A DNA stretch of 64,000 nt from Pegea sp. RAD2-039 (lineage: Eukaryota > Chordata > Thaliacea > Salpida > Salpidae): NCBI GenBank assembly GCA_034620365.1, contig JAQGEQ010000041.1:310001-374000 (forward strand), written 5' to 3'. A program made the position numbers and the translations under genes. Under the pieces are notes generated by a model that did not search any database, was not told the origin of the DNA, and saw only the letters and a program-made list of their open reading frames with translations. Below are positions 1 through 11,747 of the stretch, piece after piece. Position 1 is the first letter of the stretch. Each line of letters starts with the position of its first letter.

Positions 1-542
1 CATAAAATTATTTCGAAGAAAATGTTTGAAAGAGCTGAGACAAATTTGAGATTGAAAATATCATTTGTGAATTGAGTAAGATCAAGTTTATTTTAAGATG
101 TAGACACCTGAAAGCAGTCTTGTTTTCTTCACTAGCTTCTGCTTGTGGCGAGTTTTCTGAAGAGTTTTCTTGATTTTGTAAACCTTCAATAAAAATTTAT
201 TAATTTTTACTGAGAACAACTTAACTAGAAATAGAGTTGAAGAAGTTGCATGTCAGTGAGAAGATTAGTCATTGGTACATATCCACTCAATAAAGAGCAG
301 TTTACCAAACTGATTTCTTTCATCATTTTACAATCACATGTAACCACAAAATTAGTGAATCTAGTGGACCTGGTGTTGATGTTTTGGGGGTCGCTGATAA
401 GATAATCTTTTGTGTTGGGTTAATTTGCGTTTTTTTCATTTCCGAATCGTTTTTATTTTGATGTAAAATCGCCGATGAATTTGAAATCTGAAAAATGGAA
501 GCAAGATGAGAAAGATGAAATTTAGAAGCGAAGAAATCTCAC
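1..542 (-). other. Probable BPTF intron(s) with a weak exon candidate
   Basis: This stretch follows a good splice donor at 542/543 (minus strand), so it should be BPTF intron and later exons. The only exon-like piece seen is minus 172-113. It is bounded by an AG and a GT and is open in more than one frame, and I could not fix its frame against BPTF. The rest looks non-coding. Confidence 0.35.
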
Positions 543-3288
543 CTTAGCAGCCGATGAGTTGACAAGAACGATCTTGGAGGAGCTGCCCAGAATTTTACCA
601 CTAGTGGTCAAAGTAATTGGAGTTTTAATACCGTCTTTGACCACAAATAAATTCTTTAAAGTCGACAACCCGGTAGGGGCAGCTGGGACGTGAATTTTCT
701 GTCCTGCCTTTAATAGCTTTAAACAACAAATACAAGTTACAAGTAGATAAGATGGATGGAAATCTTACCAATGTAGAACTATTATTTGGGGCACTTGTTG
801 CAGCGCCCCCTGGCGGCAACGTAAACTTCTGCAGATTTACTTGTAATTGTCGACCGCTAGTTAAAGGTTTTGAGTTCGACTCCGTTTCTATTTAAGCCGA
901 TAAATATGAAAATAATCACGTGACCGCCTCATTATTACCTGTCCCAGTTCCAGCTTCTATTTTAATCATATTTGAAACTATCTTATTGTTTGTCGTTTCG
1001 ATCGATGACGTCACTGTTTTCGTCGAATCGTCGGCGTCAGCGACGTCTCCGTTCACTAAAGCCTTCACTGGTTCCTCTTTGACCTTTTTCAAGTCATCCA
1101 CAGACACTATCGGATCGTTGTTTGGAGCCTGGAGGTTTGAGTCATCGACAAAACCTTTTTCTAAATCGAAACCACGTTCGCGCGCTTCTCTAGAGCGATC
1201 TTCTTCACTCAACATCTTCTGCATCCTCTCTATGGATCAAATCATATTGGGAATCTAACAGCATTTCCAACTATCGACTTCTAACCTTTGATGAGAGAGA
1301 TCTGAGCGATCTGTTGATCTTTATCATTGAGAGCACTCTTGGTGATATCTTCAGTGATCCGACTAGCGACTGGGAACTCACAAGCGACAGCTTTCATCGC
1401 TTCACATAACAACATCTCATATCGTTCAGGATCAAGGATTGTCAACAAATATTGAAATTCGACATTTGTGGAATAATACCAAACACATGATTCACTTTCA
1501 CTGTTGACAAGTTGTTTGTTGGACGTCTGCTGCTCGGAAGAGTTTATGGACTTACACGATGATACGACGGACCAGGAACCAGTATTTGCGTCCGTGTCTG
1601 TCCATACCAATTGGGTCATGACGAAGGTACTGTCCCAACGAAGCTTTGTCCACTTCACAATTAGTTACTCCGTTAAGTTTGTGGCTGACACAGATTTCAC
1701 ATTGCCATTCGTTTTCAGGAACCTGTTGAAGATGAAAATCAGTTGATGTGGAAGATATAGATGAGGTTGAAGACCTCTTCAAGAGGTGGATTTGTACACG
1801 CTAGATGATACACGGCTGGGCATGTCTCACAACACAACAAGTCGCCTAATTTGTGACAAGCACGACAGTGATCATCGTAATGAATGGTTCCATTCATCAT
1901 AAGCTCGTCTCGTATCTTTGTACTTGACACAAACAGATTACAAAGTAGTTCCAACACCTGATCAACAAAATGTTAGCTTCTTCAACCAATTTGTGTTTGT
2001 CTATTACTTTTATTCTGTCTTCAATTTTAACTAATGGGTAATCAGCGTCTTCGAGAATTTGTTCAACTTCATCAAACTCTTGGTAACTTTCAATATATTG
2101 TTTGACTACTTCTGGCCATGTTAGATGGTCGATAAAGAAAAAATATGAATTGGAAGTCTCTTTCTGATCTTGTGGCACAAACATGATATTATTTTGGTCG
2201 TCTTCACGTAAAAGAGCTTTCAGTAAAACAATATGGCACTAAAAAAGGTTCAAGTTTATTTTAGAACAAACAAACAGCTCTAACTCACTTCACTCATTAG
2301 TAAACTAGTCTCTGAGCTGATCAAAGCAGCACAAAAGTCCTCAAATAACATGGGCGAAATATGCAAGATTTGTCTAAAGTGCCTTAAAACCTACAAAAGA
2401 AGATATTAAGGTGATGAAGAGTTCACAAATGGTTGAAAGTACTTCATAAACTGATAGTGCAGGGAGAAGAAGATCGTTTGATATAAGAAGATCATCTGAT
2501 GAAGGAGGAAGATCAAGATTAGGAATGTCTTCATCATCATTATAATCTTCTTCTAGAAATGGTTGGTAAGGACCAAAATCTGTAAATTTACATTTGAAGA
2601 GTTGTAAAAGAAAAATTAAGGTAAGAACCTCCTAAAGATAAATCATCTGCTAGAGTTGAGTCTTCTGACAAAGATGTAACGTAATCATCATCTTTATTGT
2701 TTTCAGAGTAATTTGAGATTATCTAAAATGTAGAAAAAAATGTAAAAGTGAATTTAGTCACAACTAAAAGAGTTTTATGCAAAAGAAATCTCAACAAAAA
2801 TTATTTAATTTTGAACACAAAAAATCTGCCATTTGAAAACTAACATCATCTTCTTCATCTTCATATTCTTCAGGAGATAAATAATCAACTTCATAATCAT
2901 CATCTTCTTCTAGAACCATTTTAAACTGTTTGGGACGATCTAATCTAGGTCTTCCTCTCTTCTTTTTTTCCTTTTCTTTCACTGGCGCTTTGACTTTATT
3001 TTTAGAATTTTTTGGTCTACCTCTTTTTTTAGGTTTTGAAGCATCAGAGGGAATGGTTGTGCAGCTAGTGTTGGCACTGGAACATAAAAATTAGGCCTGA
3101 TAAATGAATTAAGACAGATTTTCAACAAAAAATAAATTAAATGTGTAAGAAATAAATATATTAAAGCAAAAATTAACTGATCAAGCAAAATACCTCATAT
3201 TTGTGTCAGAAAAGGACTTTATCTTCAGTGATAAGTTTCTATAAAAGGATTGACTAAAAAGCTTTACAAAGTAATCTTTTAACACAAT
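543..3288 (-). CDS. BPTF: BPTF/NURF301 nucleosome-remodelling factor, N-terminal part (partial)
   Basis: Large chromatin-reader subunit of the ISWI-type NURF remodelling complex in the nucleus. Exons inferred (minus, 5' to 3'): 3288-3194, 3076-2845, 2722-2629, 2579-2443, 2390-2289, 2238-2008, 1957-1775, 1722-1556, 1500-1286, 1229-939, 809-769, 707-543. The phase stays open through all of them. In order they encode two AT-hook motifs (KRGRPK, KRGRPR), an acidic stretch, the segment [14 protein letters not shown] leading into a DDT domain, and a PHD finger with [19 protein letters not shown]. Then come the conserved [16 protein letters not shown] block and a WYYST region. All of these occur in this order in animal BPTF. 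Most introns are 50-60 nt. The initiator exon was not found, so the gene start lies upstream of 3288. The C-terminal part (second PHD, bromodomain) is beyond the left edge. The 41-nt exon 809-769 and the exon 707-543 are the least certain. Identity is firm. Confidence 0.9.
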
Positions 3289-6200
3289 CTGAAAAGAAAT
3301 AGGGATAAAATTCCAACATAAAAGTTTATAATATGAAAATGACAAGTTAACAAATTATAATGAAAGTGAAATATATATTATAATGCCACAATTAATATAT
3401 TGGCAAAATCCTACAAAGAAGCTGAACTAAGGAAGTTTAGAATAATAAATTCTAAAAATTGTTTAAATACTTAAAGAAATTAATTATAAAAATAAAAGGT
3501 TGATAATATAAATGTGACTAAAACAATATTATAAGATCATTCATGCAATTAGTTTCTATGTGCACAGGATCAACTTAAAAAAATTTGCTGAAAAGATTAC
3601 AGGTAATAAAAAATGATTTTATCCTGATTATATAAATACATAGCATGAAGTTTGCTGTATATCCTACATAAATATTTATTTGAACTCTAAAAGAAAATGA
3701 AAAAAAGTGCCTATGCTATTAGCATCTTTAAATATATAATTTTTAACTTGGTTAACATTAAAAATATTAATGGAACAATAAACTAGAATTTATAAAAAAT
3801 TAGTTATAAAAAATAAAATTTTAATAAAAAATTGAAAAAATTTATATAAACCCATGGAAAAACTAATTATATATTATAGTATAAAACTAAATGTTTTTTC
3901 TTTTCAAATTACTAGCTTCAATTCTATTGGTTAACAAATCTACTTCCAACCATGAGAATGGCCAAGTACGATATAGTACTATACACAATTTATAAGTAGA
4001 TTTAGAAATATTATAGTTTTTCATTGATATTATGTAGACTGATTTTATAATTTATGATCATTTTATAAAAATATTAAGCTTGGGTGATAATATCTAATTT
4101 ATGAGAAATATTATATAATATAACTAAAAGTTAAGTAAATAGTAATAAAATTAAGATAAACCAAATATTAAAGTTAGTTTTTCATGATCTTTTATGAAAA
4201 ATCAAAATAAAATTATATTTATTGAAGCTTAAATTCACATTTATGTTAAAAAAAAACTTAGACATGAATACATTTACATCATTTATATACTTTCTAAATT
4301 AGACTTAATTATAATCTAAACTCAATACTGTAGAATAAAGTATATAATAAAAAATTATATAATTATAATAGTATAATACTTTAATACTGATATTAAAATA
4401 CAAAATATATTTGATTTAGCAATCAATAATCAACAAAAAAAGCATTTGTTAAAATATAAGTCAGTTTATTTTAATTTAACTACATCAAACTAAATAATTA
4501 TAATTTGATTAAAAAATAGTAATACAAAATTATCTATTGAAATTTTTGCATTCAATTATTTCTTTTGTAGAAACTATTTAAAGAAATAAAATAAGAGAAT
4601 TTTTACTCATATCTATAACCTAGGTACATTATATAATTAATAGATTTAATTATTTTTTTACTATATATAATTTACTACCGCGCTTATATTTAAACAAAGT
4701 AAGAGCTCACGCATGAATGATTACTTGGATAGATGTCCGCCTAGTGACATCACTCAATTTGATGACGTAGGTCCTACCTAAAGGCTACATTGACCCATCT
4801 TGTATAACCTAATAACTTAAAGTAATAAATCACCTAGTAGCCGTTATCAATATAGAGTTAATTGAAATTTTCTCTGAACTAACATTGCAGATAAATAAAT
4901 TGTTAATGTAATTACAATGGAAGGTTAAAGGTTACATCTGCAAAATGCCTAAACAGAATCAAGTTAGCGCGCTTCTGTTAAAATATATAAGATTAGAATT
5001 CTTATTCAGAGCTAGGTTTATCACGTGATCTACCGAAAAGTGGCGCTAAAGAGCTCTACCGCGCCATCTTGATTTGGTTTTAAGTTAAAATATATTTTTA
5101 ATAAACCCAAATAACTTATTCAAATTTAAATAAATTAAAAAAAGAATTTATTAAATATTGGAAAAGAGAAGTAATGAAAAAATTGTCGAATTATTAACTA
5201 AGACTTCAAATGATAGAAAATATTAGTTAAACCAAACTAGGTCTTTGAATACGTGTAAATTCGATTATTGAAATTATAAAAAACAATTGACTTTGTAATT
5301 TCTTAATTCATTTATTGTTAATACGGTCTTTCATCATAAAATAGTCGATTTAATATTACTTTGCTTGTCAATAGAAACAATCTGATGAACTTCAAGACTA
5401 GCCATTAGTTAAATTTAATAATATGCCTAAAGTAATTCAAAACATTTGTTCTTATGATAAGCCAGAACAGTAAAAAACAAGCAAAAATATAAAGATAAAT
5501 ATTGTTTATAATTTGCTGTCTTAAATACGCCGTTTAATAAAATATTTCTATGCATGGTATTAAAATTACATTTGATATTCAAAAGTAAAAGCTAGTTTCA
5601 GAATTTTTAGAGAATAGTATTCATATGAAAATTTCTTGGAGATTTTTATTATAATAATATTTAATGAACAAAACTGATTTTTATAGATCTATATGTTACA
5701 TTTGAATTTTAACCTAAGTTTTCAAAGTTTCTACTAACTTGTTTGCCTCTAGCAAGGCGCAGCACAGCACTTTTATAAATAAGCACCTATTTGAAGGGTA
5801 AAGTGACTACTCTTCCCGAAACAGTGTGCTCAAATTATACTGGTACAACTCGCTTTACATCTGAAATTTTACAAAATTAAAACCTTACTAAAGCTCACCA
5901 GTATAAGTTTACAAATATGCAACTCAGTACTTTTTGCAAACTAAATTTTTGTTTGGGTCGAAATAGGTTTTCAAAATGATCTAAGATTATCAATAAAAAA
6001 AAAGCATATGGCGACTATTTTAATCATGTGTGGTACTGTATTGTGATTTTTTGTGTTTTAACAACTTAGACATTGTTTTAGAATGAAATTTAGTGCTTAT
6101 AATCTTGGTGTTTTCATATGGTTTATATACAATTGTGCAAAATGAAGTCTATCTTACAATCACCAAAAGTATTCTCTATCTTTGCTTCAGATTACAATAT

Positions 6201-7319
6201 TTTAAAGGCATATATCATTTATTATAAACATTATTATCAGAATGTACATCAAAAAATAGATAAGCTAAGAAAGTAATAAAACAATTTTTTATTATACTTT
6301 AAATAGGTTAATGTTTTTCATGAAATTTCCGTTAGACTTAAATTTCGCCTAAGAACTCCAATTTCTTGTAGGCTATTGACAGTTATTTCAAACTTTGTTT
6401 GAAGTGTTGGTGGATAGATGTATGTGTTGGTAGATAGTATTAGATTTAATTTCTTCTACTCTTTGTTCATCCAGCCAGGCTGTAAATAATTTTTGTATTT
6501 GTTTTTTATTTCAATTTAAACTTGTTTTAATTTTTCCCAGATGTCTATGTTGTCATTTTTTATGTTCATTCACTTAGCTAACATTTTTAAAACTACCTTT
6601 AAAATAATCTTGTTTTTTAAAGCAATTATATTATTACATTTTTGTTGATAATTTATCTTTTTTTTGAAAATAAAATATTCTACTATATTTTAAAATTATA
6701 TTTGTTACTATTTTTTCAATTAATTAGACAAAATGGTAACTTTCAATATTCTCATATTTTTATTATATTGATTTTAAAAGAATAAAGTTATTAGTTAAGG
6801 CTCTTATTAAGCTAGTGGTTTATCTGAAGAAAGTTTATTATCTATATAGTATATATGATATATATATACTTGATTATAATAATTTAAAGTAAATTGTATT
6901 TACTAGCATACTAATTTTTTTCAAGTAGATCAAGTAGTTGATTTCAGAGTTATATATTTTGAAAGTTTGTTTCTAAATTTTTATCAAATAATCTTATACT
7001 TATATTTCACTATTCTATTAATGTTTTATTAACTTTATTATATTTATATTCATAAATTATTAATGTTGTATGCAATCTGTATTAGTATTTTATATAAGTA
7101 AATTATTATTCATTTTGTTTGACTCATAATATAATTTGGCTGATAATTTCCTCTTATTTGTCATTGTCCTTTAGTTTTATAGTTTAAGCTATTTTTGTTT
7201 TATTATAGAATTAGTATTTTAGAGTGATTTAATTGTATATTTAATAAAACGTAATTTGTTTCAATTTAAAATCTATATCTAATGAAATTGTTTTATTGAT
7301 TATTTCTCTTAATTAGAAA
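3289..7319. other. AT-rich intergenic region between divergent BPTF and LRRCC1
   Basis: About 4 kb of very AT-rich DNA without convincing coding exons. It must contain the missing BPTF first exon(s) and promoter, and the LRRCC1 promoter. Short AT microsatellite-like runs occur near 6840-6870. The only stretch with visibly more G+C and CpG is 4675-5080, listed separately. Confidence 0.6.
4675..5080 (-). promoter_or_regulatory. Candidate BPTF promoter/5' region
   Basis: Within an AT-rich desert this segment carries clustered CpGs and palindromic motifs. There is a GTGACATCAC palindrome near 4744 and a CRE-like TGACGTA near 4763. A TCACGTGA E-box palindrome lies at 5021-5028, followed by a GC-rich block around 5040-5070. 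It lies upstream of the BPTF exons on the minus strand. The assignment is inference from composition and position only. Confidence 0.3.
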
Positions 7320-10103
7320 ATGTCTTCTGCAAAAAATAAAGTTTTTATCAGTGAATCTTTAAACTCTTTTGAAGATTTGGCCATATCAAAGCCAGAATGT
7401 GTGGAATCTATCAATTTACATTTAAATAATTTTACTTCATTAGAAAGTTTAAAAATTTTTACAAACTTGGAACATTTGGATATATCATCCAACCAATTAC
7501 AATCTCTAAATGGTCTTGATGATCTAGTTAATCTAAAAACTGCCAATTTTGCTTGTAATTATCTTAAAACTGTTAACTTTGTCTCTAAATTATTATTTTT
7601 AACTCATATCAATCTTTCATACAACAAACTTTCAAGCTTGAATGGATTTTTAGAGCTTCATGGTAATAGTAGTTGTCTTAAAGTCATAAAACTTTATGGA
7701 AATTGCTTAAGTAGTTCTAATCATGTTATTCAATGTTTAAATGGAATTTTAAGTCTCCAACATTTGCTACTTTCTTGGAAGTCTGAAAGTAATCCTTTAT
7801 GTAGTCAGACAAATTATAGAAATATTTTATTAGATGGTTTACCTCAATTATTATCACTTGATTCTGTTGATAGACAAGATAGTATTATTGATATAGATTC
7901 AGATGAAAAATCATTTGTTTCAAGAGTAATAGATAATCTTATGGATCTTCCTCAACGAGATTCTACTGATTTAGAAATATCTACTCCAAATATTGATGCA
8001 ATTATTAATAAAAGAAAAAAATCAAAGCTTAATCAAAAACCCAAATTATTGAAGAATACTAATAATGGATATGTTGAAAAACAGAATTCTGTTTTTAAAG
8101 ATAAATCTAATTTATTGCATGAAGAATCAGACTCATTTAATTCACTTAAATCTGAAACTGATGAAGAGTTGAAGTCAAACCAAAAGTCTGATGATAAAAT
8201 TAATAAAAAGATGAAAAAAAGTAAAATCCCAATTTTAAAAGTTGATAAACACGAACATGGTGATGGAGCAGAAGTTAAAAATATTCTCAATGACTTACAA
8301 ATAGAAAGAGAAAGAAGGTGTAAGGCGGAAAGTGCTTGTAAAAAGTTGGTTAGTGATTTAAATAGAAATAAATTTGAAAAAGAAGAAACATCAAATATGA
8401 GAGAAATAGCGACTGAAACAGCAGAGAGGCTGAGAGAAATGGTGATACATCTTCAAAATTCTAATGAAATGTTAACTATTGAACTTCAAAAACAAACCAA
8501 CAAAGCTGTAAAGCTAAACTCTGATGAGAAGAAATATTCCAAATATGTTGAGGAAGCTGAAGAAAATATGAAACTTTATAAAAACCAAATAACTAAATTA
8601 AAAGAAGAAAATGGAATAATGAAACAAAAACTACAAAAAAAGTTAAAAATAAAAGATGAAAAGTTACTTGAAGTAACTAAAGCTTACCAAGAAAGTAGCC
8701 TACAATCAGAAGCATTTAAAGCTAAAATAAATCATCTAGAAAAGAAAATTTTAGAAGATCAATTAGAATACAAAAAATTAAATAAAGGAATGTTTTCAAA
8801 AGATAGTGTTGAGTTTCAAAATGCATTATCTTTAAGAATCAATAGAGAAGAAAAACGTCATCAGCAAGAAATTACTCATCTACAAAAAGAAATTAATATT
8901 TCTCATCGACAATATAAAGATTTAGAAAATGAATTTAGAGAGGCTTTAGTAATTGAATCAGAACGTTTTAACAATATAAATAATAAATATCTGGTTATTG
9001 AAGCTGAATATTCTAAAGCAAAATCTACTCTAGATATTTTCCAATCACAAGACTGTAACAGTAAATCTTTAGTTCTTGAACTATCAAATGTTGTTAAAGA
9101 ACAAAAAACAAGAATTGAAGAAATTGAAAAAAGTAAAAATCAGTTTCTTCAACAAAACAAAGAGCTTCTTGCAAAGTTAGATATAAAAAATGAAGAAAGT
9201 AAAGAAAAAAGTGTACAAAATGAGATGTTGAAGAAAGATAAATCAAAGTTTTTTGCTCAAGTTACATCCTTACAATCTCTTATAGATGGAATGAAAGAAG
9301 AAAAAAAATTATGGGGCTTTGAATTAGCTCAACAAAGCTCATCTTTAGCTAAAGATAGAGGCAGACTTGAAATGAAAATTGAATCTCTCAAAGCTGAGTT
9401 GAGTTCATTAAGAAAAACTAACGAAAAAGATTTAGATTTATTAAGAATTAAAACTAAAGTTGTTGAAGATCAAACAGAAACTATTAGAAGAATGAAAGAA
9501 GCTTTGACAACTAAAGATGTAGAAATAAAAAGTAAACTTGAATCTCAATTAGATGTTGAAAAGGTTTTGAGGGAAGATTTGCAAGGAATGGAAGATGAAG
9601 TTAACCATTTACAAGCAGAGGTTGAAAATGTAACAACAAGAAAAGAAGAATATAAAAATCGTTTGTTAAGATTGACCAATGATTTTACTGAAATTTCTGA
9701 AGAAAATAATCACTTAAAAACGAAATGGGAAAATACTACAAAAGTTTTAACTAAATTAGAAATTGAAATGAAGAAAATTAGTGAAAGCCATCACCAAAAA
9801 GAGATGAAACTAAAACATGAAAAAGATGAAGCATTCAAAGCGTTGAGAGTGATGAATACTAAGATGAATAATATTGATGCTGAGATTGAAAAGCAGCTAG
9901 AAATTGCAAATCAAGCCCATTTAGAAGAGATGAAAAGTTTTGAAAGAAATAAACAACAAGAAATTTCTCACCTTCAAATGAAAGTTGATGCTGTTGAAAA
10001 TGAGATGAAAATTTTATTGCTTGAAAAACGTGATGATAAAAAAAGAATGGAGGCTAAAATGGAAAAACTCAAACATGCTTTTCAAGATGTTCAAAGCTTT
10101 TAA
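7320..10103 (+). CDS. LRRCC1: LRRCC1, leucine-rich repeat and coiled-coil centrosomal protein
   Basis: A 927-residue protein from one uninterrupted exon. Residues about 30-180 hold LRR units of the SDS22-like type (LEHLDISSNQL, LTHINLSYNKLSSL) ended by an LRR cap (LPQLLSLDSVDRQD). After a K/S-rich linker, residues about 320-925 are an almost continuous charged heptad coiled coil. The end, with KRMEAKMEKLKHAF, resembles the conserved LRRCC1 C-terminus. Family knowledge: LRRCC1 sits in the distal centriole lumen and helps maintain centriole structure. Human LRRCC1 is about 1030 residues, so the length fits. The ATG is preceded closely by a pyrimidine-rich AG (TTTCTCTTAATTAG). The stop is 179 bp before the AIMP2 start with no AATAAA between. 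The family call rests on architecture plus the C-terminal similarity, so another LRR coiled-coil centrosomal protein is the alternative. Confidence 0.8.
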   Translation: MSSAKNKVFISESLNSFEDLAISKPECVESINLHLNNFTSLESLKIFTNLEHLDISSNQLQSLNGLDDLVNLKTANFACNYLKTVNFVSKLLFLTHINLSYNKLSSLNGFLELHGNSSCLKVIKLYGNCLSSSNHVIQCLNGILSLQHLLLSWKSESNPLCSQTNYRNILLDGLPQLLSLDSVDRQDSIIDIDSDEKSFVSRVIDNLMDLPQRDSTDLEISTPNIDAIINKRKKSKLNQKPKLLKNTNNGYVEKQNSVFKDKSNLLHEESDSFNSLKSETDEELKSNQKSDDKINKKMKKSKIPILKVDKHEHGDGAEVKNILNDLQIERERRCKAESACKKLVSDLNRNKFEKEETSNMREIATETAERLREMVIHLQNSNEMLTIELQKQTNKAVKLNSDEKKYSKYVEEAEENMKLYKNQITKLKEENGIMKQKLQKKLKIKDEKLLEVTKAYQESSLQSEAFKAKINHLEKKILEDQLEYKKLNKGMFSKDSVEFQNALSLRINREEKRHQQEITHLQKEINISHRQYKDLENEFREALVIESERFNNINNKYLVIEAEYSKAKSTLDIFQSQDCNSKSLVLELSNVVKEQKTRIEEIEKSKNQFLQQNKELLAKLDIKNEESKEKSVQNEMLKKDKSKFFAQVTSLQSLIDGMKEEKKLWGFELAQQSSSLAKDRGRLEMKIESLKAELSSLRKTNEKDLDLLRIKTKVVEDQTETIRRMKEALTTKDVEIKSKLESQLDVEKVLREDLQGMEDEVNHLQAEVENVTTRKEEYKNRLLRLTNDFTEISEENNHLKTKWENTTKVLTKLEIEMKKISESHHQKEMKLKHEKDEAFKALRVMNTKMNNIDAEIEKQLEIANQAHLEEMKSFERNKQQEISHLQMKVDAVENEMKILLLEKRDDKKRMEAKMEKLKHAFQDVQSF

Positions 10104-10282
10104 ACCAAATTCTCATGTCTTCATATAAGCCTGATCAACAATTAATACTTTACTATTTTATATATTACTGAATTTTTAGTAAACTTTTAGCACTGTGAAC
10201 TTTTTTCTTAATTAAACTACTTTTTCAGTTAAATAGTCTTTTAAATTTTATTTTCTTGTAGATTTGAAGTTAAGATATTGTT

Positions 10283-11673
10283 ATGATGGAGCTACCTTCA
10301 GTGGTTCATACCGTCAAACCCATCAATGCTGTACAAGTTGTAGAACTGCCTACATGCATGTACCAGATGCCTAATCTAAGCTTGCCCTCTGTTTCATCTA
10401 CCTCAACAGTAAGTTAATAATTTTTTAGTCAACACATGTCTATAGATGACAAATTATACAACTCTTATAATTATAACAAAACTATAGAACTGCAGAAAAG
10501 TAATGAAAGGGTTAGAGTAAGTACCACAATTTAGCATAAATCAATGTAGAAAAAGCTGATAAGACTAGAGAGGCATAAGTAAATAAATATCAAAAACAAA
10601 ATAAGTGGAGAAAATGAAGAAACTGACAGTTTTCACTTTCTAAGAAAATTACTAAAATTATATTTTAAGAGATTTTGATGGAAGACAATTTTGAACGTGG
10701 ATAATTAATATTAAATCATATCTTAAAAATATTATTTTATTATGAAACATCTTGGAGTTTTTTTTATTTATATTAAATATTTTTTAATATCAATTATCAT
10801 TTTAATTTAGGTTGATCCAGAGTTATGTGCTTTGAGAGATAGACAACTTGAAATAATTAAGAAGTTGAGCGCGTTCAAAAAGAGATACAAATCTTGCAAT
10901 GGAGATTTGGATCAAACCAATATAAAAGTTGTAAGTAAAAAAATAGGATGCACAGAAGGATTAACTAAATTATAAACTTGTTTATCTTCATTTTAAGTTT
11001 TCACTTTCATATAATTTTTTCAGGTTAAATATCCTTATGATATTGTGATCCATGTAAGCCCTGAAAACTACCCCTACTCTTTAGATTCTATCAAACTTGC
11101 ACTTAAAGGACGGGTGAGTTTTTCAACCTGTAATTGTTTACTTATTTACTTTTCATTGATACGTTTTGTTGGCAGTGTAATCTTTTATGGAATGTTTATT
11201 ACCACTCGTCTTTGAAATCAGTTGATATTTCTAAACTGGAATTTCAAACTTGTATAGATCGTGGTAGTTACGATATGATAGTTACTATCATTTGCAAACA
11301 AAGTAAGTCTTCTCATAGATATTAATTTGTTTGTTGATATATTTCCTTGTATATCAATAATTTATTATATTTTGAAATAAAATTGTTGATTTTTTGAAAA
11401 ATTATAGTTGATGAGCCAAAAATGTTCCTAAATATCGCAAAGAATGTTCCAATTAAGGGTGAAGCAAATATTGTGCGATTTTTTGGTCGCTTGCTTGGTG
11501 TATACGACTGTGAAGATGTGGAACTGCTGAAAACTACTCAGATTGATTACCAACTGTCACTACTTGAACAAGTGACAAATATTTCGAAACTTACAAGTTT
11601 GAAAAATCAAATTACAAGCGGAACCATCGCTTCTGCTTTTTATGCTTCTCTATATAAAAAGCTTAGTCAATAA
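10283..11673 (+). CDS. AIMP2: AIMP2, scaffold of the multi-aminoacyl-tRNA synthetase complex
   Basis: Exons 10283-10408, 10811-10930, 11024-11113, 11176-11302 and 11408-11673 give 242 residues. AIMP2 is a non-catalytic scaffold binding lysyl-tRNA synthetase and other members of the cytosolic multi-synthetase complex. Visible family features are the N-terminal peptide with MYQMPNLSLP, which in the family docks LysRS. A short coiled segment follows (LRDRQLEIIKKL), then the DLDQTNIKV strand. The thioredoxin/GST-like part has HSSLKSV and KNVPIKGEANIVRFFGRLLG. The protein is shorter than human AIMP2 (320 residues). The C-terminal GST helices, including the usual LTVADVVLW segment, are not seen, and the protein ends soon after YKKLSQ. 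Two ATGs occur in tandem and the first is used. Intron 1 contains a dispersed repeat copy. The gene follows LRRCC1 on the same strand by 179 bp, with a TTTTCTTGTAG acceptor-like site 21 nt before the ATG. Confidence 0.88.
10430..10560 (+). repeat. Dispersed short repeat, copy A (AIMP2 intron 1)
   Basis: Begins CAACACATGTCTATAGATGA and aligns by eye over about 130 bp with 44078-44200. Its first 50-60 bp also match 18411-18470. The unit carries a GCTGTA...TACAGC-type inverted repeat near its start, which is best preserved in the 18.4 kb copy. It is probably a SINE- or MITE-like element; no transposase or clear tRNA-derived A/B boxes are visible. Confidence 0.55.
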
Positions 11674-11691
11674 TCGTTCTAAAAGTTGTCT

Positions 11692-11697
11692 AATAAA
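11692..11697 (+). terminator. AIMP2 poly(A) signal AATAAA
   Basis: AATAAA lies 18 nt after the AIMP2 stop codon. The convergent PLEKHA8-like stop is at 11748, so the two 3' ends lie within 75 bp or overlap. Confidence 0.55.
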
Positions 11698-11747
11698 CTA
11701 AATTAAAATCATGAATATTCGATGTGGATATTTTAATGTATGAAATC

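Noticed and set aside
860-885. tRNA T-arm-like GAGTTCGACTC
   Set aside because: Stem only three pairs and no acceptor, D or anticodon arms around it; it lies in a BPTF intron.
1897-2007. Read-through of the BPTF exon past 2008
   Set aside because: A 50-nt intron (2007-1958) joins DRIK to VLELLCNLF exactly as in the conserved protein.
8033-8290. Antisense hydrophobic frame inside LRRCC1
   Set aside because: Low-complexity reverse complement of a Lys/Ser/Asp-rich linker, with no independent support.
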